The notes: generated from the sequence alone by a model not told the origin. Counted from the first letter of the stretch, positions 33,144-41,603 are shown. The stretch: DNA of 64,000 nucleotides from Rhodopseudomonas boonkerdii (GCF_021184025.1 NZ_CP036537.1:5547001-5611000), one strand, 5' to 3'. Translations and numbers: made by a program.

Positions 33144-33722
33144 TCACGTGTAGAGTGGGCGTCGGCTGATCCGGTACACTGAAGCCGGCGGAAGATTGCG
33201 AAAGGTCTGTCCGATGCAGCTTGCCTGCAGATCGAGACGATCGAGGATTGCATCAGGAACAGGACAGCGTGGTCCGTAGGTGATCTGGTAGACCGCGCAA
33301 CCAGGGCGGAGATAGGCAAACGCGCCGCTGAGGATCATCAGAACCTTCTCCGGCGGCATCGTGAGCAGCCCGAGTCCGGAGACGATGGCGCCAACAGGGG
33401 CCCCCTCGAACAGTCTTTCCTTTGTCATCCAAGCTGCGTCCATCCACAACACCCGCACGCCCGGGAAGCGTCGCTGCAGAAGTGGAATGAAATCGGACCC
33501 GTACTCGATCAACGTCAAATCTTGCGGCCTGACGCCGCGGCGGAGCAACGCGCGCGTGAAGGCGCCGGTGCCAGGGCCGAGCTCGATCACAGGACCGGTG
33601 TCGGCCGATATCTCCTGCGCTATCAGCGCCGCCACGGCGGGTCCAGAGGGCGCAACGGCTGCGACGCGCAGCGGATCGCGAATCCATGCAAGGAAGAATG
33701 GCAGGATGTCAGCGGCCGACAT
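33144..33722 (-). CDS. SAM-dependent methyltransferase, phospholipid N-methyltransferase PmtA-like
   Basis: Methyltransferase of 192 residues. The SAM motif I is VIELGPGTGAFTRALLRRG, preceded by RVAAVAPSGPAVAALIA; this arrangement is typical of the rhizobial and Rhodobacter PmtA group that converts phosphatidylethanolamine to phosphatidylcholine. VSGLGLLTMPPEKV and YQITYGPRCPVP follow. Ribosomal RNA adenine dimethylases share motif I but not the rest. It is the first gene of the lipid operon, divergent from the response regulator. Confidence 0.8.
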   Translation of the reverse strand: MSAADILPFFLAWIRDPLRVAAVAPSGPAVAALIAQEISADTGPVIELGPGTGAFTRALLRRGVRPQDLTLIEYGSDFIPLLQRRFPGVRVLWMDAAWMTKERLFEGAPVGAIVSGLGLLTMPPEKVLMILSGAFAYLRPGCAVYQITYGPRCPVPDAILDRLDLQASCIGQTFRNLPPASVYRISRRPLYT

Positions 33723-34036
33723 AGCAAGTCTCGCTCGAGAGATCGCCAGTCTCGTAGATTGGATTCAGTAGCAAAGCCATTTTCAGATCCTTCCGCTTGC
33801 TTGTGTCCGCCATCGAAAAGTGGAGCAGTCACCAGGTGAGCCATATCGGGCGCGCAGGATGATCAAGCCGACCCTCAATGATGGCTTCGATGTCATCCAA
33901 ACCTTGCGATAATCTGTCGCGAATGCGTATTCTTCGTAGAATCTCACCGCGACGCTTTCGCCGAGCGATCCGCAAGGTTGTCGCAATGTACTGGACATAA
34001 AACCGGCCACGCCGAACATGAAGGAAAGACGTCTCG
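33723..34036. promoter_or_regulatory. Divergent promoter region with a distant inverted repeat
   Basis: A 314-base gap between the lipid operon and the two-component genes. AACCTTGCG at 33900-33908 is repeated inverted as CGCAAGGTT at 33971-33979. It may be a split operator for the response regulator next door or a stem in its leader. No gene is seen. Confidence 0.4.
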
Positions 34037-34711
34037 ATGCGGGTGCTGTTGGTGGAGGACGAGCCGGAAATGGTCGCCGCGCTACGCACGGCGCTCGCCC
34101 GCCACGGCATGCTCGTCGATCACGCGCCTGACCTGTACGAAGCCGAGCTGATTGCGATTGAAAGCCATTATGATGCGATAGTGCTCGATCGCCAGTTGCC
34201 TGACGGCGACGGCTTGTCGCTCATCTCGAAACTGCGTGAGCGTGGCAATGCTGTGCCTGTGTTGGTACTCACTGCCCGCGGTGAACTCGCCGACCGTGTC
34301 ACTGGTCTCGACAAGGGCGCCGACGACTATCTCGGCAAGCCGTTTGCGTTCGAGGAATTCCTGGCGCGTTTGCGGGCGCTGCTGCGCCGACCCGCAAGCA
34401 TGCAGAGCGATGTCGCGCGGATTGGCCGCCTAGCGTTCGATGCTAACCATCGCGAAGCGAGTGTCGATGGCCGGCTGCTTGAGATGCCACGGCGCGAATT
34501 ATTGCTGCTGGAGGCGCTGCTGCAACGCATGGGACGCATGGTACTGCGCTCGGCGTTGATGGCGGCGGTCTACAGTCTCGACGACGAGGTTCAGCCCAAT
34601 GCACTGGACACCCATGTATCTCGGCTGCGCCGCAGGCTCGCTGAATCGGATGCCGGCGTCATCATCAACGGCGTTCGCGGCCTCGGCTATGTACTGCGGG
34701 AGACACCGTGA
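34037..34711 (+). CDS. OmpR family response regulator (PmrA/QseB-like)
   Basis: Response regulator of 224 residues. The receiver has acidic residues ED at 7-8, the phospho-acceptor D51 in IVLDRQLPDGDG, TAR at about 80 and the Lys of YLGKPF at about 101. The winged-helix domain has LPRRELLLLEALL-like spacing and ends in TRLRRRL-type recognition (DTHVSRLRRRLAE), then VRGLGYVL. It overlaps the sensor kinase by four bases. It lies divergent from the lipid operon, which is its likely target. AAGGAAAG precedes the ATG. Confidence 0.92.
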   Translation: MRVLLVEDEPEMVAALRTALARHGMLVDHAPDLYEAELIAIESHYDAIVLDRQLPDGDGLSLISKLRERGNAVPVLVLTARGELADRVTGLDKGADDYLGKPFAFEEFLARLRALLRRPASMQSDVARIGRLAFDANHREASVDGRLLEMPRRELLLLEALLQRMGRMVLRSALMAAVYSLDDEVQPNALDTHVSRLRRRLAESDAGVIINGVRGLGYVLRETP

Positions 34712-36069
34712 GCGCGTTGCGATCGCACTCGCTGACTTGGCATCTGGTCGGACGCCTCGCGGGTTTACAGGCGATCATGCTGACGATTCTGATCCTCCTG
34801 ATCGGGCTCGCAGCAATTGCGCTGCTCCGCGCGGGACTCATGCTCGAAGATTACGAGGGCAACACGATCGACACTTTGAAAGAAGCGCTCACTCGTGACG
34901 CTGGCGGCGGCTTGACAGTACGCAACACGGCTGATTTGTCAGCCCTTCGATCGGAGCATCCCAACCTCTGGTTCGTGATCCGCGACACGCACGGCCATCA
35001 GCTCTCCGAAGGTACCGTCCCACAGCAATTTGCACCGATCGTAGCCGCACTCGATCACGTTAGCGACGCGCGACTGAGATGGAATGCAGCCGAACCATCG
35101 CCGCCCACAGGGCTGGTCAAATGGATCGATAGTGCAGTTGGGCGGGTCCAGATTCTAACCGGGACATTCGGTCAGCTCTCAATCTCACGAGCGCTGGCAA
35201 GCACGCCGCTGTTGTTCTTCAACCTCATTCTGCCGATCATCGTGCTGATGACACTGGCGACACTGGTCGCGACTCCGTTCGTGGTGCGGCGGACCATGAG
35301 AGGACTTGAGCAGGCGGCGACACAGGCTGAACGCATCAATATCGACCAGCGGGGCGTGCAGTTGCCGCTCGACGAAGTGCCAGCCGAGATTACGCCTCTG
35401 GTCAAGGCCATCAATGACGCGCTCGACCGCCTCGACAAGGGCTATGAGCGCCACCGTCGCTTTCTCGCCGACGCCGCGCATGAGCTCAGGACACCGATCG
35501 CGATTCTATCGACGCGAGTATCCACGCTCGAGGCTGGTCCCGAGAAGACTCGCCTGCTCGAGGACACCACGCGCCTCAGCGTCATGGCCGGCCAGTTGCT
35601 CGACCTCCAACGCCTCGATCAAGGCACGGGCGCCTTCGCGGCTGTCGATCTCGTTGGCGTCGCCCGGCAGGTTGTACTGGAGCTTGCACCGCTTGCGTTC
35701 GCCGCGGGTTACGACATGGCCTTCGAACATGATGACGAGAGAAGCGTTGTGACCGGCGACCAGACCGCGCTCGAACGCGCGCTGACCAATCTAGTGCAGA
35801 ACGCTATCGACCACGGCCAGCGCCGCGGCACCATCTTGGTGCGGGTGACGAATGATTGCCGCATCGAGGTTTCCGACGACGGGGACGGCATTCCGGACTC
35901 CGAGCGCGAACACATATTTGAGCCGTTTCATCGGCTACATCACGGCGGCCGTGGCGCAGGCCTCGGTCTCGACCTCGTACGATCGATCATGCAACTACAT
36001 GCCGGCTACGTCGAGATTGATCGATCGTCCTCTGGGGGTGCCTGCATGCGCATGGTATTTGCAACTTGA
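34708..36069 (+). CDS. Sensor histidine kinase
   Basis: EnvZ/PhoQ-type kinase of 453 residues. TM1 is at about 20-42 (IMLTILILLIGLAAIALL) and a periplasmic sensor of roughly 125 residues follows. TM2 is at about 167-190 (LLFFNLILPIIVLMTLATLV), then a HAMP domain. The H-box ADAAHELRTPIAIL has His258, the N-box is NLVQNAIDHG, and the G-boxes are DDGDGIP and GAGLGLDLVRSI. The start is GTG at 34708, overlapping the regulator stop. The signal is unknown; envelope lipid state or cationic peptides would fit the neighbours. Confidence 0.92.
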   Translation: MSALRSHSLTWHLVGRLAGLQAIMLTILILLIGLAAIALLRAGLMLEDYEGNTIDTLKEALTRDAGGGLTVRNTADLSALRSEHPNLWFVIRDTHGHQLSEGTVPQQFAPIVAALDHVSDARLRWNAAEPSPPTGLVKWIDSAVGRVQILTGTFGQLSISRALASTPLLFFNLILPIIVLMTLATLVATPFVVRRTMRGLEQAATQAERINIDQRGVQLPLDEVPAEITPLVKAINDALDRLDKGYERHRRFLADAAHELRTPIAILSTRVSTLEAGPEKTRLLEDTTRLSVMAGQLLDLQRLDQGTGAFAAVDLVGVARQVVLELAPLAFAAGYDMAFEHDDERSVVTGDQTALERALTNLVQNAIDHGQRRGTILVRVTNDCRIEVSDDGDGIPDSEREHIFEPFHRLHHGGRGAGLGLDLVRSIMQLHAGYVEIDRSSSGGACMRMVFAT

Positions 36070-36299
36070 TGCGGGCGAAGGGCCGACCCAAGCACTTTGA
36101 CCACGTTTCGTATGCGGAGGGCCGCTCATAAACTAGGGAGCGAGAGAGGCTGCGGCTAAGCTTTTGCCGAAAAACCTGCTGTTTCACCTCTCGGGCTGCC
36201 CACCACGATTCTCGACCGAAGCAATTGCACCACCACGGCTTGGAATTCTTCAATTCGTCGAGTATCCAAGGGTTAGATGAATTCGCTAGGCGAACGGAA

Positions 36300-36644
36300 T
36301 CATGTCGGATCTGCCCCTCTCTCATCGGGAGGATCGCCTGCGTTCCTTTCTCCATTCTTTTTATTTCGACGCCGCTCTTCCTGAACCCTAATGTTGTGCA
36401 TCAGCGCCGTTAGCCGCCGCCCGGTAATTGGCTGGCCGTCGCCCTGCGTCACGCCCTGCACGGCAAGGCCCGCCGCAATTTCGGTCCATGTCGCTCCATC
36501 TTCGCGATGCATCCGCTCCAGTTCCTGACGATTCCGCCGGATGATTTCGGTAGCACCTGATTTAACTTTTCCGATTGGCGAATCCTGCCGCTCGGCTTTC
36601 AGCGATTTCACGTAATCGCGCAAACGTTCCAGATCGATACTCAT
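36300..36644 (-). CDS. Small hypothetical protein with possible helix-turn-helix
   Basis: Not recognised. The 114-residue protein is rich in charged residues; a stretch TWTEIAAGLAVQGVTQGDG followed by ITGRRLTALMHNI looks like a helix-turn-helix in which the second part is the recognition helix. The C-terminus is very basic and low in complexity (QEERRRNKKNGE). The ATG at 36644 is used; a TTG four codons earlier exists. No clear ribosome site is seen. A perfect inverted repeat lies 38 bases upstream, which would suit autoregulation. Confidence 0.5.
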   Translation of the reverse strand: MSIDLERLRDYVKSLKAERQDSPIGKVKSGATEIIRRNRQELERMHREDGATWTEIAAGLAVQGVTQGDGQPITGRRLTALMHNIRVQEERRRNKKNGERNAGDPPDERGADPT

Positions 36645-36681
36645 GGACGTGGGCAATAGGGACGGTTTCTTAAAACGTCAC

Positions 36682-36697
36682 TTCATCGTTCGATGAA
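36682..36697. promoter_or_regulatory. 16-base inverted repeat upstream of the small hypothetical gene
   Basis: TTCATCG-TT-CGATGAA, seven-base perfect arms with a two-base centre, 38 bases from the ATG at 36644. It is a plausible operator. The remainder of the gap to 37161 holds no gene that could be recognised. Confidence 0.4.
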
Positions 36698-37161
36698 TAG
36701 ATCCTGCCAACTCGTTATCCCGGCCCGTCGTATTTATTTCAAATCACAAGCCACCAACGTGATTCGGCAAGTTTTCGAGCAAGACCGCACGCATCGCGTG
36801 GCTTTTTAGAGATCGGAATCGATTGAGTTGTCTGCAAATGAAGCTTGATTGGCAGCAAACATGTTGATCACATCGACACCGCCATTCCTGCAACGTTGAA
36901 ATGAAGTCGCAGTGCGCCCTGGTCACCGAGTACCACACATATACCACACAAAAATCTGACGCGACCTGCTTCCCCTCTCTCGATTGCGTCGCGCATTGGC
37001 CAGATGCTGGATCATTCCCGTTCATATTGACGTCGTAGCCGCTCTGATACGTGGCAAAGCTTTCGCGCAGCCAGCTTCGACTGCTCCACGCAAGGTTCGC
37101 TTGCTACGTCGCTGCTACAGATCGCACTCCATCGCTCGCAGCAAACGCAAGAATCCACCTC

Positions 37162-37995
37162 ATGATGTCCCCAACGACATCCGATTCTCGGTCAAGACCT
37201 GTGGACAAGAAGGACGCTTCGCCCGCGCGAAACGCGCGCAAAACGCCCACGGAGCATCCACACATCGCTGCCGCAGCGGCGATCGACGAATTGCTCGCCA
37301 ACGAAGCACGGGCAGGCCTCCGGCGGACGCGCGACGCCCAACGCGAGGAATCTCCGAAAGCAATAGCACGGCTCAACGTGCCCCCGGCGCGCATTGTTGC
37401 CCGGCCGATACAATCGGCGGGATGGAAAGCACCGTTCTTCTCGCTGGCCCTGGTTGTCGGTCTTTCAACGCTGATATCAGCGGGCAGCATTGCATATCTG
37501 TTTCTACGGCCGCAGTTGGCAGGCAACGTTTCGGAAACAGAGCTTCGCAACATTCGCGAATCCGTCGCACAACTGCGCCAGCAGGTCGCAGACCTATCTT
37601 CAAGTACAGCCCGTCCTGAAGTGGCAAGTTCACAGCAGCCGGCAGTTGAGCGTGCGCTCTCGCGAAGCATCGAACACGAACCACTCGAACAACACACGAG
37701 GGCCACACGCAACTCGGATGAAAACCACGCGAGCGAACCAGCTTCACCGGCGCTCGAGGTCACGGGTTCTATTCAGTTGCCTATAGCATCGATTGCAACG
37801 ACATCCCGCGCGATCATTGATGGCTGGCACATTCGACGCACCTATGACGGTGTAGCGGTGCTCGAAGGAAAATTCGGAGTCATTGAGGTCTCGCCAGGGC
37901 AAGATATCCCGACACTCGGCCGGATTCAGGAAATCAGTAATGACAGCGGTCGTTGGCAAGTCATAACCAGCAAGGGCATTGTTGTTGGCCGGTGA
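37162..37995 (+). CDS. Hypothetical single-pass membrane protein
   Basis: Function not recognised. From the ATG at 37162 it has 277 residues: a cytoplasmic charged N-terminus, one membrane segment (FFSLALVVGLSTLISAGSIA), then a possible coiled coil (NIRESVAQLRQQVADLSSS), a disordered linker and a compact C-terminal domain. That domain begins IIDGWHIRRTYDGVAVLEGK and ends WQVITSKGIVVGR; its pattern GxIEVxPGxxIPxxGRI looks like a small beta-rich fold. A longer GTG start at 37051 is in frame but has no ribosome site. It is probably specific to rhizobia-like bacteria. Confidence 0.6.
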   Translation: MMSPTTSDSRSRPVDKKDASPARNARKTPTEHPHIAAAAAIDELLANEARAGLRRTRDAQREESPKAIARLNVPPARIVARPIQSAGWKAPFFSLALVVGLSTLISAGSIAYLFLRPQLAGNVSETELRNIRESVAQLRQQVADLSSSTARPEVASSQQPAVERALSRSIEHEPLEQHTRATRNSDENHASEPASPALEVTGSIQLPIASIATTSRAIIDGWHIRRTYDGVAVLEGKFGVIEVSPGQDIPTLGRIQEISNDSGRWQVITSKGIVVGR

Positions 37996-38048
37996 GCCGC
38001 AAACTTTGCAGGAATGACCGACAGCAACGCGCAGGCAGGAAGCTAGCG

Positions 38049-38201
38049 ATGCACAGGACTGAAAATGAGCATGAGTCCGATTGTTTCGGCGGCGAAGTGA
38101 TCAAAATTTCCTCTGAGACAAGTGACGGCGTCATATTCCCTGCTACCGATGCGCACCAGGCGCAACGCGATTGCATGCTCGAACTACTCGGCAGCCTTTG
38201 A
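38049..38201 (+). CDS. Small protein, 50 residues, unknown
   Basis: ATG at 38049 is preceded by AGGAAG at about nine bases. The acidic peptide begins MHRTENEHESDCFGG and ends MLELLGSL. No domain is recognised. It follows the membrane protein gene by 53 bases on the same strand and may be co-transcribed. Its reality rests on the ribosome site only. Confidence 0.35.
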   Translation: MHRTENEHESDCFGGEVIKISSETSDGVIFPATDAHQAQRDCMLELLGSL

Positions 38202-38315
38202 TCCGAGATGAGCCACGCCAACTCATATCGTCATTCTGTCACTAGCGCGCCCTCGATGGGTGAGACGTGAACAGCATGGCGTCATGCAATGATATGACAG
38301 CAGGGCTGGTTTCCA

Positions 38316-38339
38316 TTGCGCATTTTCAGAAATGCGCAA
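38316..38339. repeat. Perfect inverted repeat, ten-base arms
   Basis: TTGCGCATTT and AAATGCGCAA around a TCAG loop. No T-run follows, so a terminator is less likely than an operator or an RNA stem. It lies five bases before the TATGAC palindrome. Confidence 0.55.
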
Positions 38340-38344
38340 GCATG

Positions 38345-38359
38345 TATGACATCGTCATA
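38345..38359. promoter_or_regulatory. Palindrome TATGAC-N3-GTCATA
   Basis: TATGACATCGTCATA, six-base perfect arms with a three-base centre. The same half-sites recur nearby. It is about 500 bases upstream of ftcR and could control it or a transcript that starts here. Confidence 0.4.
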
Positions 38360-38861
38360 TGCACAGGACGAGAATTATCCACTTGTTCGTTCGAACAGGG
38401 GCCCGATTAAGGTCGACGACTCTTTGCAAATCTTGATCGGTCGACTACTTGATAGTGAGGTACCATCTTGACGTAATGGATAAGGTGATTCCTGTCTTGT
38501 TTGGACCCGAGGGGTTGCTGCTGCACCGAGCGCGTTCTGCTTGGCAACAGCGACCTTTCTACCGAACCTGGCAAATGCCGACCAAGCGCAAGCATGAAGC
38601 GTCGTTTCATGCTTTGAATGAGAGGGAGCTCTCAAACTTATCGATCGAGCGGGTCATCAAGAAGGGGCGCCCGACTGCATCACTTGTTTCCGACCCGGTA
38701 AAAAGCGACCCGGATTTCGGAGCAATGTCGGCAGGCCCTCGACAATGCTCTTCTCGATCCTGTCCCAGTAACTGTTGTGTTGCGTCTCCAAGGCAAAAAT
38801 GGGGCGAATACGCCTAGTTCGACCCCATGACGACATTCAGGCGAACACGCAGGGGATTAAC

Positions 38862-39575
38862 ATGTTTGTTGTGATCGATGACCGAGAGGGCGTCACACAA
38901 GGCTATGCGGCCGGATTTGACCGCGAAGGCGTCGTTTCAATTGGGTTCACGTCCACCGACTTCCGCGACTGGCTCGAGGGCGCTGTCGGCAATGACCTGA
39001 CTGCCATCCGAGCCTTTCTGCTCGGCGATTGCCCGGACCGCACGAGCATTCCATCAAGTATTCGCAACAGATCGCGCGCGCCGATCATTGCGCTCAACAG
39101 CCTGAAGCATCTCAAGCAGACCATCGAGCTGTTCGAAGCCGGCGTTGATGACGTCGTTCACGCCCCCGTACACGTCAAGGAAATCATGGTGCGAACCGCC
39201 GTCATCCGGCGTCGCACCCTCGATCAGAATGAGCCGGCCCAGACTAGTATCATTCGGGTCTTTCTCGACGGGCGCGATCCGGAGATTGCGGGGCGAACGC
39301 TGGCCCTTCCGCGCCGCGAACTGCGGATTCTTGAACATCTGGTCGGACATCAAGGAAAATGGCTGACGAAGACGCAACTTTTCAATGCCGTTTACGGATT
39401 GTTCGATGCGAGTTTCGATGAAAACGTCATCGAAAGCCACGTCAGTAAGCTACGCAAGAAACTGCGCGATCATCTCGGCTTCGATCCGATCGAATCAAAA
39501 CGTTACATGGGTTACCGCCTCGACGACATGAAATCTCGCGCCATTGGCGAGATGCCGATTTCGAAGGCGAACTGA
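38862..39575 (+). CDS. ftcR: Flagellar transcriptional regulator FtcR
   Basis: OmpR-like orphan regulator that activates flagellar genes in rhizobia and Brucella. It has 237 residues from MFVVIDDREGVTQG; the start has AGGGGA upstream. The receiver-like half is degenerate: an Asp can be placed in FLLGDCP, but the Thr of strand 4 reads Asn (IIALNS) and the usual Lys-Pro reads Ala-Pro (HAPVHVKE). Activity is therefore probably not set by ordinary phosphorylation. The winged helix is complete (LPRRELRILEHLVGHQGKWL, NVIESHVSKLRKKLRDHLG). It is convergent with the long flagellar array it would control. Confidence 0.9.
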   Translation: MFVVIDDREGVTQGYAAGFDREGVVSIGFTSTDFRDWLEGAVGNDLTAIRAFLLGDCPDRTSIPSSIRNRSRAPIIALNSLKHLKQTIELFEAGVDDVVHAPVHVKEIMVRTAVIRRRTLDQNEPAQTSIIRVFLDGRDPEIAGRTLALPRRELRILEHLVGHQGKWLTKTQLFNAVYGLFDASFDENVIESHVSKLRKKLRDHLGFDPIESKRYMGYRLDDMKSRAIGEMPISKAN

Positions 39576-39596
39576 GGCTAAGCCTCCTGCGCAAGA

Positions 39597-39623
39597 GGAC
39601 GCCGGCGATCGGCGTTGGCGTCC
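39597..39623. terminator. Hairpin between convergent ftcR and flagellar genes
   Basis: GGACGCC and GGCGTCC arms, extended inward by two wobble and two normal pairs. It lies 22 bases after the ftcR stop. No U-run follows, so termination is only possible. Confidence 0.3.
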
Positions 39624-39756
39624 ACCGCCCCCTCTCAGGCTCCCTCATCCAGTTGGGAGATTTCAGCGCAAGAAACAGTACCACACGACGACCACGCCCT
39701 ATCACGAAACGCCATCGCCCCCTTCAGCGACCAACCCAGGGCCGCGGGCCGATGCC

Positions 39757-40209
39757 TCAACGGCGAAGCTGATCCTTCGAGACATAGTTGAAATCCTGCA
39801 CCAGGATTTCCTGCAGCGCGTCCACCTGCAGCCGCTTGTTCACTTGCATCCGTACGGCCTGCACGAACTGCGCGAGATCGTAACGTCCAAGGTTTTTGAA
39901 ATCGAGCTTCTCGTCACTATAGAGCGTGCGAAACGCTTCATCGACCACGAACGGTTCCGGCGGCACGGGGAGCTGGCGCAATACTTTTGCATCAGCGGTG
40001 AAGACGAGCTGGGTGATCACATATCCCTGGACGTTACCCTCGGCGATCATCGGCACGTTGATCACCTTGACTTTTTCATAAACGAGACCTTCCGGCTGCT
40101 CCTGCTTTGCAGGTAATGCGGCCGCGGTCTCCTTCCAATAGGAAATACCGAGGCTCGTCCCGACCGTCACCAGGCAGGCCCAGACGCCCGTCAACAAGAG
40201 CTTCATCAT
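39757..40209 (-). CDS. Hypothetical flagellar-cluster membrane protein
   Basis: Not firmly recognised. The 150-residue protein has one N-terminal membrane segment or uncleaved signal (LLLTGVWACLVTVGTSLGISYW) and a periplasmic domain (VINVPMIAEGNVQGYVITQLVFTADAKVL), ending in QVDALQEILVQDFNYVSKDQLRR. The amphipathic C-terminal helix and small size recall FliL-like proteins, but a separate FliL is present at 58951-59436. It overlaps the FlgN-like gene by ATGA and is the last gene of the flagellar array. Confidence 0.65.
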   Translation of the reverse strand: MMKLLLTGVWACLVTVGTSLGISYWKETAAALPAKQEQPEGLVYEKVKVINVPMIAEGNVQGYVITQLVFTADAKVLRQLPVPPEPFVVDEAFRTLYSDEKLDFKNLGRYDLAQFVQAVRMQVNKRLQVDALQEILVQDFNYVSKDQLRR

Positions 40210-40691
40210 GAGCGGCTAACCGGCATCGGCAGCGAATAGGTGCCGTCCGATTCGACCTCCTGGATCGACTTCGCGATGATCGCCGAAACTTCCCGCACCG
40301 CATCGAGGTGGATCTGCAGCGCAGCCTGATTACGAATTAAGCTCGCACGCAGCTGGATGAGCTGTGGAGTCACCCGGGGATCGGCCTCGATGTCGGACGT
40401 CAGCCGTATTGCGCGGGTCAGTTCGAGCAAGCCTCGATTCTTGCGCTGGCTGAAAGTGTCGAAATCGACAACGGCGCGGGATTCGAGCTTGGAAGTCTCC
40501 TCATCGATCGTGACCTTCAAACGCTCGATCGCAGCGAGAGCGTTGCTCTGGGTACCCAGCCATTCGGCACCGGCATGCTGTTCCTGAGTCAGGACCGGTA
40601 TCTCTTCGACCGCCAATAGTTCAGAATCCGTAACGGCCAATGCCTGCGTTTCCAAAGACGATGCCATATTCCGGTGTTCGATCTCTTTCAT
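40206..40691 (-). CDS. FlgN-like hook-junction chaperone, putative
   Basis: Helical protein of 161 residues. Long heptad-like helices (NALAAIERLKVTIDEETSKL, LIRNQAALQIHLDAVREV) and the position beside flgJ-like and fliJ-like genes suggest a FlgN-type export chaperone for FlgK/FlgL. Sequence similarity is weak by eye. Two ATG starts, at 40691 and 40667, both have GGAA nearby. Confidence 0.5.
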   Translation of the reverse strand: MKEIEHRNMASSLETQALAVTDSELLAVEEIPVLTQEQHAGAEWLGTQSNALAAIERLKVTIDEETSKLESRAVVDFDTFSQRKNRGLLELTRAIRLTSDIEADPRVTPQLIQLRASLIRNQAALQIHLDAVREVSAIIAKSIQEVESDGTYSLPMPVSRS

Positions 40692-40724
40692 GTTCCGACT
40701 CGCTGTGATGACCGGTGCCGGCCG

Positions 40725-41180
40725 TTATGCTTCAGTACCCGGTGTTGCGACCGTGCGCGATTTCGCCAATTGCCGGGCAATGCCGATGCCCTTGCCCTTC
40801 GCCATCTCATTGCCGATCTGCTCGGCCATCATCGAGCGCCAGATGTTACCGGCGCTCCCCTTGCCGAACACTTGCTCTGCGTCTTTCGGCAGCATCGCTT
40901 CAACGAATATCTGCAGGACGAATGCCTCGAACTTGCGATAGACCCCGTGGCTCCCCTCGTTCTGGCGGATGACCGGCGTGGTCGGAACTGGCGCGTGGGC
41001 CGGCACAGGCGAGGCCTCGGTTTGAACGCCGGCGAATTCCCCTTTTAGGGCGGAGACAAACTCGGCTTCCCGAGCCGGGGTCATACGTTCGAGCCGGCCC
41101 GCCGCATTGCGTCGGGCGACCGGATCAGCCGCATTGATGACATCCGTAATCAGATCGTTGGCGACCGGTGCGACCGTCAT
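40725..41180 (-). CDS. Rod-binding protein, FlgJ N-terminal domain type
   Basis: Protein of 151 residues corresponding to the rod-binding half of FlgJ, without a muramidase domain. The core is YRKFEAFVLQIFVEAMLPKD...GSAGNIWRSMMAEQIGNEMA, which matches the FEAxxLxxMLxxM...GxAxxxxxxMLxxQ pattern of the family. The start at 41180 is used because GGAG precedes it; TTG at 41192 is in frame. The missing hydrolase function may be supplied by the transglycosylase gene at 49974-50582. Confidence 0.8.
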   Translation of the reverse strand: MTVAPVANDLITDVINAADPVARRNAAGRLERMTPAREAEFVSALKGEFAGVQTEASPVPAHAPVPTTPVIRQNEGSHGVYRKFEAFVLQIFVEAMLPKDAEQVFGKGSAGNIWRSMMAEQIGNEMAKGKGIGIARQLAKSRTVATPGTEA

Positions 41181-41207
41181 GTCGTGCTCCAATCAGGCTT
41201 CGTTAGA

Positions 41208-41603
41208 TCAAACATTCGGAAGCGACCGGCGAACCGCCTTATCAATTTCATCGTCGAGCATGCGCTTCTCGTCTTCCCTCGCCGCGCGCCCTACCGCGAG
41301 GTCAACCAGCCGCTCCACATGCTTCAGTTTACGGCCTTCCGTTCGCGCGTTCTCGGCTAGCCGCTCTTTGATTTTGACCACCGCACCTTGCTCGACGCTT
41401 GCGGCGCGTAGGCTCTGACCTGCAGTCTGAACGAGGAAGTCCGGCAGTTTACTCTCGTCATTGAACGCTTCGAGAATACGTCGCTGTTTATCTTCCAGCT
41501 CATTCTCTCGCGTCTGGCATTCCATCAGCTGCCATTCGGCGATGCGATGAAGTCTCGCCTGTACGGCGGCAATACGACGGATCTTGCGGTCCCGCTTCTG
41601 CAT
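41208..41603 (-). CDS. fliJ: FliJ-like coiled-coil export protein
   Basis: Highly charged helical protein of 131 residues, with long heptad stretches throughout and no membrane segment (MECQTRENELEDKQRRILEA, AENARTEGRKLKHVERLVDL). Length, coiled coil and the position next to fliR fit FliJ, the soluble part of the flagellar export gate. Sequence conservation in FliJ is low, so the call rests on context and shape. It follows fliR by six bases. Confidence 0.6.
   Translation of the reverse strand: MQKRDRKIRRIAAVQARLHRIAEWQLMECQTRENELEDKQRRILEAFNDESKLPDFLVQTAGQSLRAASVEQGAVVKIKERLAENARTEGRKLKHVERLVDLAVGRAAREDEKRMLDDEIDKAVRRSLPNV

Larger units (their letters stand above)
38202..38861. other. Gap upstream of ftcR, rich in palindromes
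   Basis: A 660-base region. Half-sites GTCAT/ATGAC recur at 38230-38234, 38281-38285, 38294-38298 and in the palindrome at 38345-38359; a perfect hairpin stands at 38316-38339. A frame at 38449-38817 reads without stops but has no recognisable domain and overlaps the ftcR leader, so it is not called. Confidence 0.45.

Noticed and set aside
36941..36960. ACCACACATATACCACACA short direct repeat
   Set aside because: Two units only; no array or element follows, so it is not a CRISPR or tandem repeat of note.
38449..38817. 122-codon frame upstream of ftcR
   Set aside because: No recognisable features, and the palindrome-rich context fits a regulatory region better.
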